DNA from: a virus
IMG/VR virus record: IMGVR_UViG_3300018424_000057
Location: 1 to 41,385 of that record
Length of the DNA stretch: 41,385 bases
Strand: one strand, 5' to 3'
The position numbers were made by a program, and so were the translations under genes. The first letter of the stretch is position 1, and the number at the start of each line of letters is the position of its first letter. Shown piece after piece: positions 36,101 through 41,385 of this stretch. Under the pieces are notes generated by a model. That model had not been told where the DNA came from. It worked only from the letters and a program-made list of their open reading frames with translations, and made no database searches.

Positions 36101-39100
36101 CGTTGCATACTGAACATTTGCAGGTGGTTGCGGGGGATCACTAAAGACGATATCGGATCCTTGAACCTCAAATGCTTCTCCAGGAGACTGAACGATACCA
36201 TTGAGAGTGATAATCAACTGGTTAGCGTTAGCGATAACGGGTTCAGTAACAGTGTTACCTTCATCATCCAAGTTCTGTACAGTCAGAGGGAATGAAATTC
36301 TTTCACCGTCAAACAGTTGAGAGATGTCATTGATCTTCTGAACAGTAGAAGTCAAAATCTGCTCGGAGGAAGTCAGATCCTTTTGACGGAAACGAACCTC
36401 AGTGTTATCAAAATCAGTGTAGACGGGTTCAACCAGGGTATAGTTTTGCAGATTCGGAACAATTGCAGATTCTGCCAGGTTAACCGACTTGGTAAGTTCA
36501 AATGCAGTGGTTTTATTTTCAATCGTACCAGATTCAATCAATCCAAGTTCTCCAAATACCTTGAATCCAGCGGGGTGGACGTTAGTAGTAAGGATGTCTC
36601 TCCAATCAGAGATAGCAACAGGGGTTCTAACACTGTAGGAGAAGTCTTGATAGAAGTAGGAGTCTTGGATTCTTTGGATAATTTCGGATGGTTTGCCAAC
36701 GTCATCAATGAATCTACCAGGAGTAGTGGTAATAGCACCAACTTCCAGAACACCTTTAGCGATGCTCAGGTTGTCAATAGTACCAGACGCTTTAGAAATA
36801 GTACCAGTGATTTGCTGACCAGCAGAAAAATCTCCAGTATAATCAACGATCTTCAGAATTCTGGGACCTTCCTGCCAACCATCGTTTTCGGAGACATAAC
36901 CAGAAGCGGTTGCCTGATCCAGAGTATCACCTTGATAGATGTATTCACCTGCAAGGAAACGACCAGTGATGACATTTGCCTCGGCAGCACCACCGAACGA
37001 ATCAGTAAGCAGAACTTGACGACCTTGACCATCATTAGTGTATGACAGGAAGTCACCAATAGCAGCGTTATCGGGAGTCAGTGCCAACTTCAACTGATCA
37101 TCTTCCAAAGAGTTTGCCGCACCAGCAATAGCATAATAAGTGGTGGCAGCAGACAGTCTGCCGAAGGAGGAGATGGGCAGTGCGGGTTCTTCACCATCAC
37201 CAGCATCAACGGCTTGCAGAGTAACCGCAGAACCATTAACAATACCGTGAGGGAAGGAGAATTGCAGAAGATTCAAGTCAAGGTTGACAACGTAGTTGAA
37301 CGAAGACTTGAGACTGACACTGGGTTGAGAAGAATATCCCGATCCAGGATCTTTAACTTCAATCTGATCAATACGACCGTTTCTAATAGTTGCTTCAGCA
37401 ATAGCACCAGATCCGCCACCACCTTCAATGATAACTGCAGGAGGAGTAGCATAACCAGAACCAGGATCAGTAACAGTAATGCTGTCCAAGATGCTCGTGC
37501 TAGTCAGCTGAACATTAACAGGGAACGTAATTTCAGGACGCAGGGTATAGTCGTGAGTATAGTCAAAACCGAAGTTATTATTCTTCAGTTTCTTAATCTT
37601 ACCAATCTGATTTGCCTTAACAAAGATAGAAGCACCAGATCCATTCGGAGGAATAACAACTTCCAATTCTGCACCAGAACCAGCAAGGCTGGGTCCAAGA
37701 ATACCAGGGATGGATTCAATATCAATCGTTGCAGTAGTGTAGTTCTTACCAGGATCAGTTACGATCACCTCGGTGATCTGACCAGGAATGGTGTTACCAT
37801 CTTCATCCGTTCCATCTTGTACGGTAATATTGACTTTACCACCTTCACCATCACCACTAATTGACACACCCGTGTATTCACCTACGGCATATTCAGTTCC
37901 AGGTTCATTGATAGCAACTCTTTCAATTCTACGATTGGAAACAATATTAGATACGATTGGAAGCTTCTTATAGAATCCACCACCATTGATGAGACGAATC
38001 GCACCAATAGGTCCAACTGCAGACACAGAAGAAGTTGTGTATCCTACTCTAGATGCAGTTGCAACACTTTCTGGTTCATTGAGCAAGGGGAACTTGAAGA
38101 TATTTGCACCCGAAGTAATTGTCGCACCAGCAAGGAATTTGACTTCAAACTCACCAGTGTAGGGAGTGGGAATAACATCAAGATAAGTTCCAGGATTTAC
38201 AGGTGAGTCATCACCCGTTCTAGATGGGTCAAAATAGTAAGAGATATTTGTAACTTCAGAGTTCACCGACAACTGAACATACGGTTCAGGATCTCCACCT
38301 TGCTGAACACCAGGGGTGCCAACTCTCTGAATTGAGTTAAACGAATACTCCAGTTTGAAGAGGTTATCCTTAGAGAAGGACATGAAGTATCCTTGAAGAG
38401 AAGGATCCCCAAGCATAAACTGATACTTATGGTTGTAGAACATCTGAATGACAGGATGTTTTACAAAGATATCAATACTAGATGCAGCATCGGGGTCGCC
38501 CACTGCAGTTGCTCTAAGACGAGTAGTAAACTCTCTAGTGCTAATTACTTCATCAACTGCAAACGATCCATTAAATTCGTCAGCACTGTTGCCAGAGATG
38601 AAGAGATTGTCGCCAGACTGCAATTTATGTGCTCTTGCAGTCTTATAGAAAATTCTATCAGTTGCATTAACAGCAGTTAGTTGGAGAATCTTATCAAGAT
38701 TAGTGATAAGAGTAATTTCGGTGACAGCAGTAAGACCACTGATGGTCAATTGGGACCTATCGGCATTATAGGTGACTTGATCCTCATCGGGAGTGATTAC
38801 ACTACCAATGATATAAGGAGATCCTGCAGGAGCAGTGTCATCAATTCTTACGGTAAAGTCTTCCTGACCATATACTTTGAATCGTGCATCCAAACCAGAA
38901 GGGATATCAAAGATGAATGTGCCCTGAGTAGTAGTGAATGGTTCGTTAGCAAAGATATAAGACCCGATGCTATTATTTTCACCACCAGTGGTCTTGATTT
39001 CGCCTGTGCCAACATAACCTTCCCAGGCACTCTTAGTTCCCGTATACTGAGCAATATACAGACTATTTGCATCAACATCAATAACTTCGGCATTAGCAAC

Positions 39101-41385
39101 TAGCTGACCAGCGTTATTGTATTGTTGAATTTGACTATTTTTCTTAACGTTGAAAGTTTGATTCAGCGAAAGACGAAGAACATTGTCAACTTCAGTAGTA
39201 TTAGTTACCTTAATGTAGAACTTGCCATAGGTTGTCGTTTCTGCTTTAACCTTTCTGCCACCCTTTGCAGGAATAGTGGCAGTTCTGGAAGACCATACAT
39301 CAGTATTGGAGGTGAGAGTTACCGAATCAATTACAAGAGAAGAGTTTACATCATTGTAATCCAGAACCTGAAGACCTTCAGATGCAAGAGTTACACTGGA
39401 AACTGTGATTGGTTGATTGATTGTTGTGGGATAAGTATATGATGCGGTGGTGAAATGATAGTTAGTATTCGTACCAATAAACGTTCCTTGACGGGTAGAA
39501 TCAATATTCTTGTCAGTCTTAATTACGAGAGCAGCATCAGGAACATAATGATACGTCTTATAGTAATCGTTATATTCTGCAGTGGTAGAAGGAACCGAGA
39601 TAGTTCTTACATGATCACTAATACGCAAACCATCAACGTCAAATGAACCTGCATAATCAACAGTATAACCACTAGTGTTTCCAGTCCAGTTGGGAGCATT
39701 GCCAACGTAGATCTTAGCAGTAGAAGGAATAGTCAGAGAAGGCAGTGAACCACTACCAACCGAAGTTCCATCAACATAAATGGTAAACAGATTGCCAAAT
39801 TTAGTTACTGCACAGTGAACATAACCATCATCATTAACAATTTGATCGTTTGCACTAGCAATAGGAGTTGCAGTTCTCTGGAGAGTGGAAGAGGCATACA
39901 ATTCCAGTCTCTTATTGCTACGATTGAGGGTTAAGGTAACGCCTGGTTCACTACCATGACCGATACCAAACAAGATGTGGTGAGTAGAACCAAGACCCGC
40001 AAGTCTGCTATCCTGCAGAACAGTGGTCTCAGTTACACTCCACCAACCTTCAATCGTCCAGTCACCATTCGGATCATATGTATCGGCATAACCATAGATG
40101 CCAGTATTATTTTCAGGGTTGATCTCAAAGTGGGTATCACTCCAGGCAGCACCATCATAAGCATTGATTCTCAGACCACGAGTGCTACCTTGACCAGAAG
40201 GAGCACCACTTGAAATGTTGGAACCAGTGTAGTAATCACCAATCAGATTTCTGTTAGTCAGATTACCAGTGGTATCTACGGGTTCGGTCTCATCAGTTGA
40301 CTCAAAGTCAAACAGACCAACAACTTCGTTACGGTAACCTTGACCAGTCAATACAGGGTCGCCAGAACTATCAGCACTAATAGCATTGATTTCAAAACCA
40401 ACAATATTGCGACCAAGACTTACTTTATTGGTAGAAATTACAGTGCCATCATATCTAAATTTGATAATTTCACTCTGTTTTCTGAATGCTTCAGAACCAG
40501 ATGTAGACTCATTAAGTTCATAGTTGATTGCCAGGTTGTAATTACCAAAAACGTCAACATTGCCACCAATAACCTTGAGGTTTCTAAAAGTACCTGCAGG
40601 TGTAATTCTCTTACCCCAACGAACCTCGTTTTCAGTAGTTACTTTACCAACAAAGACGCCGATTGGGTTAGAACCAGAATATGCAGTACCAGAGACCAGG
40701 AAGTCCCCAAACTCATCAATATCAAATCTTGCACCCCACAAATTGTAGCTAGTGGTATTGAAATTGATAACTTTGTCAATGATAACAGAAAACTGCTGTG
40801 CCTCACAATGTGCGATAGCAAAAGACTTAACCGCACTGGTAGTAGTGGGTGCAATCTCTAGCAGAACATAGAACTTACCGCTATCAGCATTATACTTAAT
40901 GTCAACAACTTTTTCTGAGTCACTAGCGGTAGAAATCTTTCTCTTTTGCTGAACACCCAAGTTTTCATTGAAAATGATGATGTATGCATCAAAAGGATAC
41001 TGGGAGTTGGTATTGGTGTGACCACCAATACACCACTTATTCTCACCAACCTTAGAGATTGCGCTAACTTCATCCAGACGAGTAGAACCAGAGATGCCTG
41101 CCATCTCCTTTTGATATTGAATTGAGCAAGTAGTACCAGAAGTATTCTGGTTAAACTTCATCAAAACAATGTCAGGATTATAGTTGACATTGAGGGAGTT
41201 GGGTTTAGTAGTACCAGTGACATATACATCTAGGGTATTGCTGTCTTCATCTACAGTCAGAGCAGTAAAATTGCAGAAAGTATCTTGACCACTGGGTTGC
41301 TCAGATCTGGCAGTCTTATACCAAACTATATCACCACTAGTAGAATATTTTGCAACAAAACCAACTCTGTTATCAAATTGATCAA
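27152..41385 (-). CDS. Giant baseplate/fibre structural protein, 5'-truncated (at least 4,743 aa), gp7 position
   Basis: The frame is open from the stop at 27152 to the window edge. The codon at 41164-41162 is TTG but sits inside coding sequence, and 73 further sense codons precede it without a stop. Regions by DNA position: beta-propeller-like (SBBP-type) repeats with ALTVDED and DVYVTGTT at 41385-40320; LamG-like lectin domain at 40320-39500 (GDWTIEGWWSV, IYVDGTSVGS); Gly-rich GSGY modules at 38000-37310; a segment at about 36700-36540 (QRIQDSYFYQDFSYSVRTPV, then NVHPAGFKVFGE) recalling the T4 gp7 region with SRSYYVMKI and FVHPVGFGF; a second LamG-like domain at 34920-34300; helical repeats at 34115-31990; TFTC repeats at 31615-30893; NGILQPPG-type modules at 28260-27760. 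It precedes gp8, the T4 gp7 position. T4 gp7 has about 1,030 residues, so this would be a greatly enlarged wedge or fibre component. Confidence 0.75.
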   Translation of the reverse strand, partial: DQFDNRVGFVAKYSTSGDIVWYKTARSEQPSGQDTFCNFTALTVDEDSNTLDVYVTGTTKPNSLNVNYNPDIVLMKFNQNTSGTTCSIQYQKEMAGISGSTRLDEVSAISKVGENKWCIGGHTNTNSQYPFDAYIIIFNENLGVQQKRKISTASDSEKVVDIKYNADSGKFYVLLEIAPTTTSAVKSFAIAHCEAQQFSVIIDKVINFNTTSYNLWGARFDIDEFGDFLVSGTAYSGSNPIGVFVGKVTTENEVRWGKRITPAGTFRNLKVIGGNVDVFGNYNLAINYELNESTSGSEAFRKQSEIIKFRYDGTVISTNKVSLGRNIVGFEINAISADSSGDPVLTGQGYRNEVVGLFDFESTDETEPVDTTGNLTNRNLIGDYYTGSNISSGAPSGQGSTRGLRINAYDGAAWSDTHFEINPENNTGIYGYADTYDPNGDWTIEGWWSVTETTVLQDSRLAGLGSTHHILFGIGHGSEPGVTLTLNRSNKRLELYASSTLQRTATPIASANDQIVNDDGYVHCAVTKFGNLFTIYVDGTSVGSGSLPSLTIPSTAKIYVGNAPNWTGNTSGYTVDYAGSFDVDGLRISDHVRTISVPSTTAEYNDYYKTYHYVPDAALVIKTDKNIDSTRQGTFIGTNTNYHFTTASYTYPTTINQPITVSSVTLASEGLQVLDYNDVNSSLVIDSVTLTSNTDVWSSRTATIPAKGGRKVKAETTTYGKFYIKVTNTTEVDNVLRLSLNQTFNVKKNSQIQQYNNAGQLVANAEVIDVDANSLYIAQYTGTKSAWEGYVGTGEIKTTGGENNSIGSYIFANEPFTTTQGTFIFDIPSGLDARFKVYGQEDFTVRIDDTAPAGSPYIIGSVITPDEDQVTYNADRSQLTISGLTAVTEITLITNLDKILQLTAVNATDRIFYKTARAHKLQSGDNLFISGNSADEFNGSFAVDEVISTREFTTRLRATAVGDPDAASSIDIFVKHPVIQMFYNHKYQFMLGDPSLQGYFMSFSKDNLFKLEYSFNSIQRVGTPGVQQGGDPEPYVQLSVNSEVTNISYYFDPSRTGDDSPVNPGTYLDVIPTPYTGEFEVKFLAGATITSGANIFKFPLLNEPESVATASRVGYTTSSVSAVGPIGAIRLINGGGFYKKLPIVSNIVSNRRIERVAINEPGTEYAVGEYTGVSISGDGEGGKVNITVQDGTDEDGNTIPGQITEVIVTDPGKNYTTATIDIESIPGILGPSLAGSGAELEVVIPPNGSGASIFVKANQIGKIKKLKNNNFGFDYTHDYTLRPEITFPVNVQLTSTSILDSITVTDPGSGYATPPAVIIEGGGGSGAIAEATIRNGRIDQIEVKDPGSGYSSQPSVSLKSSFNYVVNLDLNLLQFSFPHGIVNGSAVTLQAVDAGDGEEPALPISSFGRLSAATTYYAIAGAANSLEDDQLKLALTPDNAAIGDFLSYTNDGQGRQVLLTDSFGGAAEANVITGRFLAGEYIYQGDTLDQATASGYVSENDGWQEGPRILKIVDYTGDFSAGQQITGTISKASGTIDNLSIAKGVLEVGAITTTPGRFIDDVGKPSEIIQRIQDSYFYQDFSYSVRTPVAISDWRDILTTNVHPAGFKVFGELGLIESGTIENKTTAFELTKSVNLAESAIVPNLQNYTLVEPVYTDFDNTEVRFRQKDLTSSEQILTSTVQKINDISQLFDGERISFPLTVQNLDDEGNTVTEPVIANANQLIITLNGIVQSPGEAFEVQGSDIVFSDPPQPPANVQYATVTLQFRDIKRMQLSNISGIFPLIGGRIRGIVSDVNATVVAVGTTTIDFYYDNNTDAFQLTETIFSSATGFQATLDSITDVNRQNLFNFKEDIQNLRGDQATVEQVNLEGNNGQPIANIPGGMSATQGAFDVDNVADVELNKTYQVDSERMVVTDISGNTLTVQRAADGTTAVGHQTNSVLYGTEIEVGNTLVLSKTAGTYQSTPGLFDIVIGDIIIGQQSGIVATVTGIQSYRDPVTNQANNQVIISEGSSFFGLVFNRITSIDFQNVVLDNISQTQLQVGDLNDTTIEFSGRFPNSEQVTNLILEYDSASGALEVDEQIRNNIINYSSLVGDLTDGETVRVYKLAYENPAIAADGLILSGDIIRTENATAQVIGTNYARGYLYLGKVARRATDLHVPVAGNGAIASTLQKKFGNASLYLNGTAYVTIPSNAEFAFGSNNFAIESWIYANSASLTGTATLFDFREAATEVAIRVYLENGQLRYNVNGSDLANSGATVVAQDTWTSIAVTRNNNTVRLFIDGAQVGSASDSQTHVTKPIKIGADWQNSNAFTGYMDEVRISSDERYTAAYTPATGMFQGDAETLLLLHFDGENLSTDFQDWSGVPTWNEGDEFINGEIGFRFYDASNEILTNRSLIANEAVYQMDRQYPYLHIPLGDENIAITYGGNFYDAIIDNLDFIAEEAQERAGDPQASVAEIKNVIRNVGYNLKFGENSKVWDVAELFGIGTLTNATVAALNEARDITQDVINNTTVTVSGTHGLTQVSTVDVPFLFGGYTDAVNRITALVKIVTDTIQDPSGANTVTYSSSVSAVERVSPGYAKCLRDAGYWIDAIAKDLRNTGNSSSWDTAAYYVDRSDVNNVTINHLIGEEAETVWAIDKVRDFAIEVMRGNLINITGPHGFTQVVDETITRDPAGTPYCVDVASAITTYADIISDTIEQANLPTPVDHLGTVTRTAPSSLYGAGVVDSVLVSEFTCDEEFPDDDLFVATQIWPDTQNRFKDAATLIRANAGIIVDEAAGDMLALYPFLNQDMPRNAGGASTLGTLRCKTDLTLILDTIASDIEHGGTGNVVTGFKFYIGPDGEIQHIRLQLLQSLYAHERLAYYAKAAIDGTLVTQYSDRVVIPPAGITNDPGGCQNVKDAIDSLVDLINESLAPTGDRFRDAGNLLIFNKDYIAEEAVGLMQEEFSYVNAGGITIKTFNYVGGDIDGKAKCVRDMTEIIKSLISDLLVGGNYSTVEAAKLYLSPANQVKFVEDQIAPTVEAIKNVGFLAKKAINNLLQNLGDGQNGPEYYVPRFTLRNAYTDDTITDSGDDGDVGNYGTRDCVNVREAIDTLIETLIETLAPGGIQARSADQQIRFGREYLDSELKQIVIGDWGDVWKDPALTWSSGTNYELGAYIQYNGNVYVAESALGPALPGPGGTIVYKAGSEPPVHTSGIVDDATVLEADPIENRNLITSDDVDPVGINWEFVEFQKDYFLDQVIADALYDSITTPDIVSAPYQVENATYDPATGDFVITIKDHSLTPGSDTIRLSDNSFTFTCSSDNYNTYLTHPRPHDPAYRQDLAITSATTDTITVNVGASPFVYYTPTNATYDGTTGEFVITIGAHDITEGTGIQLADNSFTFTCAQDSNATQHTYPRPGSDPFAGTNIIVTEVGYTNYDVENATYDPTTGISVLTVIGHPFGSGDKIRLLDESLVFTCSLDNNETEHAYPRPSDPASQQWLTVSNVNGDQFEINVGTSTDTSTHQFVYALTNALQHQDGTITMNVGGYDNATAHTFVSASTNAVITGGAYTHRFISATATAVQGPVRLNGFSNVAAIDSLRLLPSPVTGELANVNIFPSPEREQFGAGGWTITGGTITADATTGPDGTLTADKYIPGNNTSFKVVERTYTLPSYDTFDDSTITFDDTNNTFDEGDSNSFQEYTWSCFVKQGEYYKFRHSIAWSANDKAEFTWDAVTGAVGPSLFISGNVVVGDGLTSSSTFAESEAKKGISWGVKPYGFGWFRPFITIRVPFGISQLEIKEYMLNNTGTLSGTGSEGNGTNGSYIWGAELNKGGLGIYTANSGEKFYVSDEYNIKKFIIDRAEDFIEAQLNGTHVNPAPESGAVPYYDPQLNDRYDVAEVMLRLTNTFDLYREQLKDTNYYVDLDTVVGITIPAQTYVAGGSRNIPVPISKELVGSDFFYGLSSDSYGEVEKITFSEATIAKIYQRFKFDPDQVVLGTASNDFKLGESIQTTGNAANTGTIYGFHEDENFRYMDVIITAGSFAINDSITGALNGTLIQGGINLVGSFTNLTNAGADPNRVQGSYTVTATGGTGNPQATFDVSVDDTGAANVTIATGGAGYTIGDVLTLQDVNLGNGGGANITLEVQTLTNAGIQEITNRLQVIDLQNTVGFTSGYSFKGYTSGETAITSNFIENSGAVTNNLGGKLTIDTESISGSFETTSVIYPFQTRVFLDMITHPLIPVSLDVGDKVVATGYTRLGVSIGSQYADQDFAVGQFVYQANNNLSQIFEGAYGYVTGWDSDNNYLYVSPIGNSVFQNGQFIAQYPIGNTSQPTIYATVSTTITSNTTAYGTVTRIDALGLSKRVYLGDVVGTFTGNDTVISDAGFKAASYEKVDVVGRTNRWFVGFDGVQTSFKLTEQNGTPYFPDPEGHMMIFVNGILQPPGAGGSYSAFSDVIQFNEAPTLGSSFTGFYLGKMRQLDDISFEFDSLRSSFNLKRSGTFYSLALTEGVQSTESIIADNNIIISLNGVIQEPGIGFELVGSRVVFKEVPRVGSTFVGFAYIGSDADVTRSVVVPPIEAGDLLDIQGETVDREVAVIESANTLVTFEYIGSVFGRDAEATANLLKGRVDSVQVTNPGSGYTGRPIVRVDSSSGLDANVKALVGVSRVDTTNSGSGYAYPEIDVLTVVADDYTPPNLADYGQEALYTVEVVDEDLISVTPENLDDFNSGDILGQGTSDPTETPTELADFSTNGTYNVANIWTSGS
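30893..31615 (-). repeat. Three tandem ~75-80-residue TFTC/YPRP repeats
   Basis: Three consecutive copies in the giant protein each contain NATYD, a Thr/Gly hairpin, a hydrophobic strand, a LxDNSFTFTC-type strand, a Thr/His turn and a (H/Y)PRPxDP motif. The copies lie at about 31615-31366, 31362-31145 and 31140-30893. Each keeps one Cys and one His in the same places (FTCSSDNYNTYLTHPRP, FTCAQDSNATQHTYPRP, FTCSLDNNETEHAYPRP). I recognise this repeat type from other marine phage structural proteins. Confidence 0.75.
31990..34115 (-). repeat. Helical repeat region with alternating two-helix motifs
   Basis: Two alternating motifs recur. Type A is FxDAxxLIxxNxxxIxxEA, seen as FYDAIIDNLDFIAEEAQERA, RFKDAATLIRANAGIIVDEA, RFRDAGNLLIFNKDYIAEEA and ARSADQQIRFGREYLDSELK. 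Type B is C(x)xDxxxIIDxIxxDLxxGGN, seen as LRDAGYWIDAIAKDLRNTGN, KTDLTLILDTIASDIEHGGT and VRDMTEIIKSLISDLLVGGN. About three to four A-B units are visible, unlike the beta-rich remainder of the protein. The arrangement suggests a helical stalk or hinge. Confidence 0.7.

Noticed and set aside
41162-41164. TTG start for the giant gene
   Set aside because: Seventy-three in-frame sense codons precede it up to the window edge and encode matching propeller repeats. It is an internal Leu codon.
1-41385. tRNA, rRNA, integrase, IS element or attachment site
   Set aside because: No tRNA-like cloverleaf, transposase or recombinase motif, or terminal repeats were seen on reading. This was by eye, so a tRNA scan would be the decisive test.

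Overview
This window looks like the late structural region of a T4-like myovirus, most probably a marine cyanophage infecting Synechococcus or Prochlorococcus. The evidence is the collinear order of recognisable T4-type morphogenesis genes, the T4-type late promoters (xATAAATA), the dense packing, and several protein families typical of marine cyanomyoviruses (DUF3008, DUF6321, DUF4815, very large Gly-rich structural proteins). All supported genes lie on the minus strand, so transcription runs from high to low coordinates. I saw no tRNA, IS element, CRISPR array or integrase. Assignments come from reading the translations and remembered family knowledge; no database search was run.

Layout in the direction of transcription: (1) 41385-27152, a giant structural protein of at least 4,743 residues. 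It is open at the window edge, sits in the gp7 position and contains a short gp7-like segment. It also carries a beta-propeller-like region, two LamG-like lectin domains, helical tandem repeats and several families of beta repeats. (2) 27127-20678, three accessory genes between the giant and gp8: a YHYH-domain/alpha-beta-hydrolase fusion with a complete Ser-Asp-His triad, a fibre-like protein ending in a cupredoxin-like domain, and a 1,152-residue protein in which a cupredoxin-like domain is inserted inside a degenerate YHYH domain. (3) 20632-19100, the baseplate wedge gp8 homologue. (4) 19084-11663, a 2,473-residue DUF4815-type baseplate or fibre protein. (5) 11660-11215, two small coiled-coil proteins followed by a strong intrinsic terminator. 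(6) 11134-5051, a 2,027-residue tail-fibre-like protein in the position T4 uses for gp11/gp12/wac. (7) 5044-1863, neck and packaging genes gp13, gp14, gp15 and gp16 (small terminase), with 1-6 nt spacings or 1 nt overlaps. (8) 1854-159, a small structural-looking protein and a basic DUF3008/DUF6321 fusion. Positions 1-158 are AT-rich and hold two hairpins and possibly the first codons of another gene.

Putative late promoters at 25343-25350, 20656-20663, 11173-11180 and 1880-1887, plus the terminator at 11185-11208, suggest at least five late transcription units. The core genes build the baseplate, neck and packaging machinery. The large repetitive proteins probably form the baseplate periphery and fibres that contact the host.

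The most unusual content is the accessory trio at 20678-27127. It combines a predicted esterase, two amicyanin-type copper-site motifs and two versions of the YHYH domain, one intact and one degenerate. I propose it as a virion-associated host-surface or metal-binding module that is worth testing.
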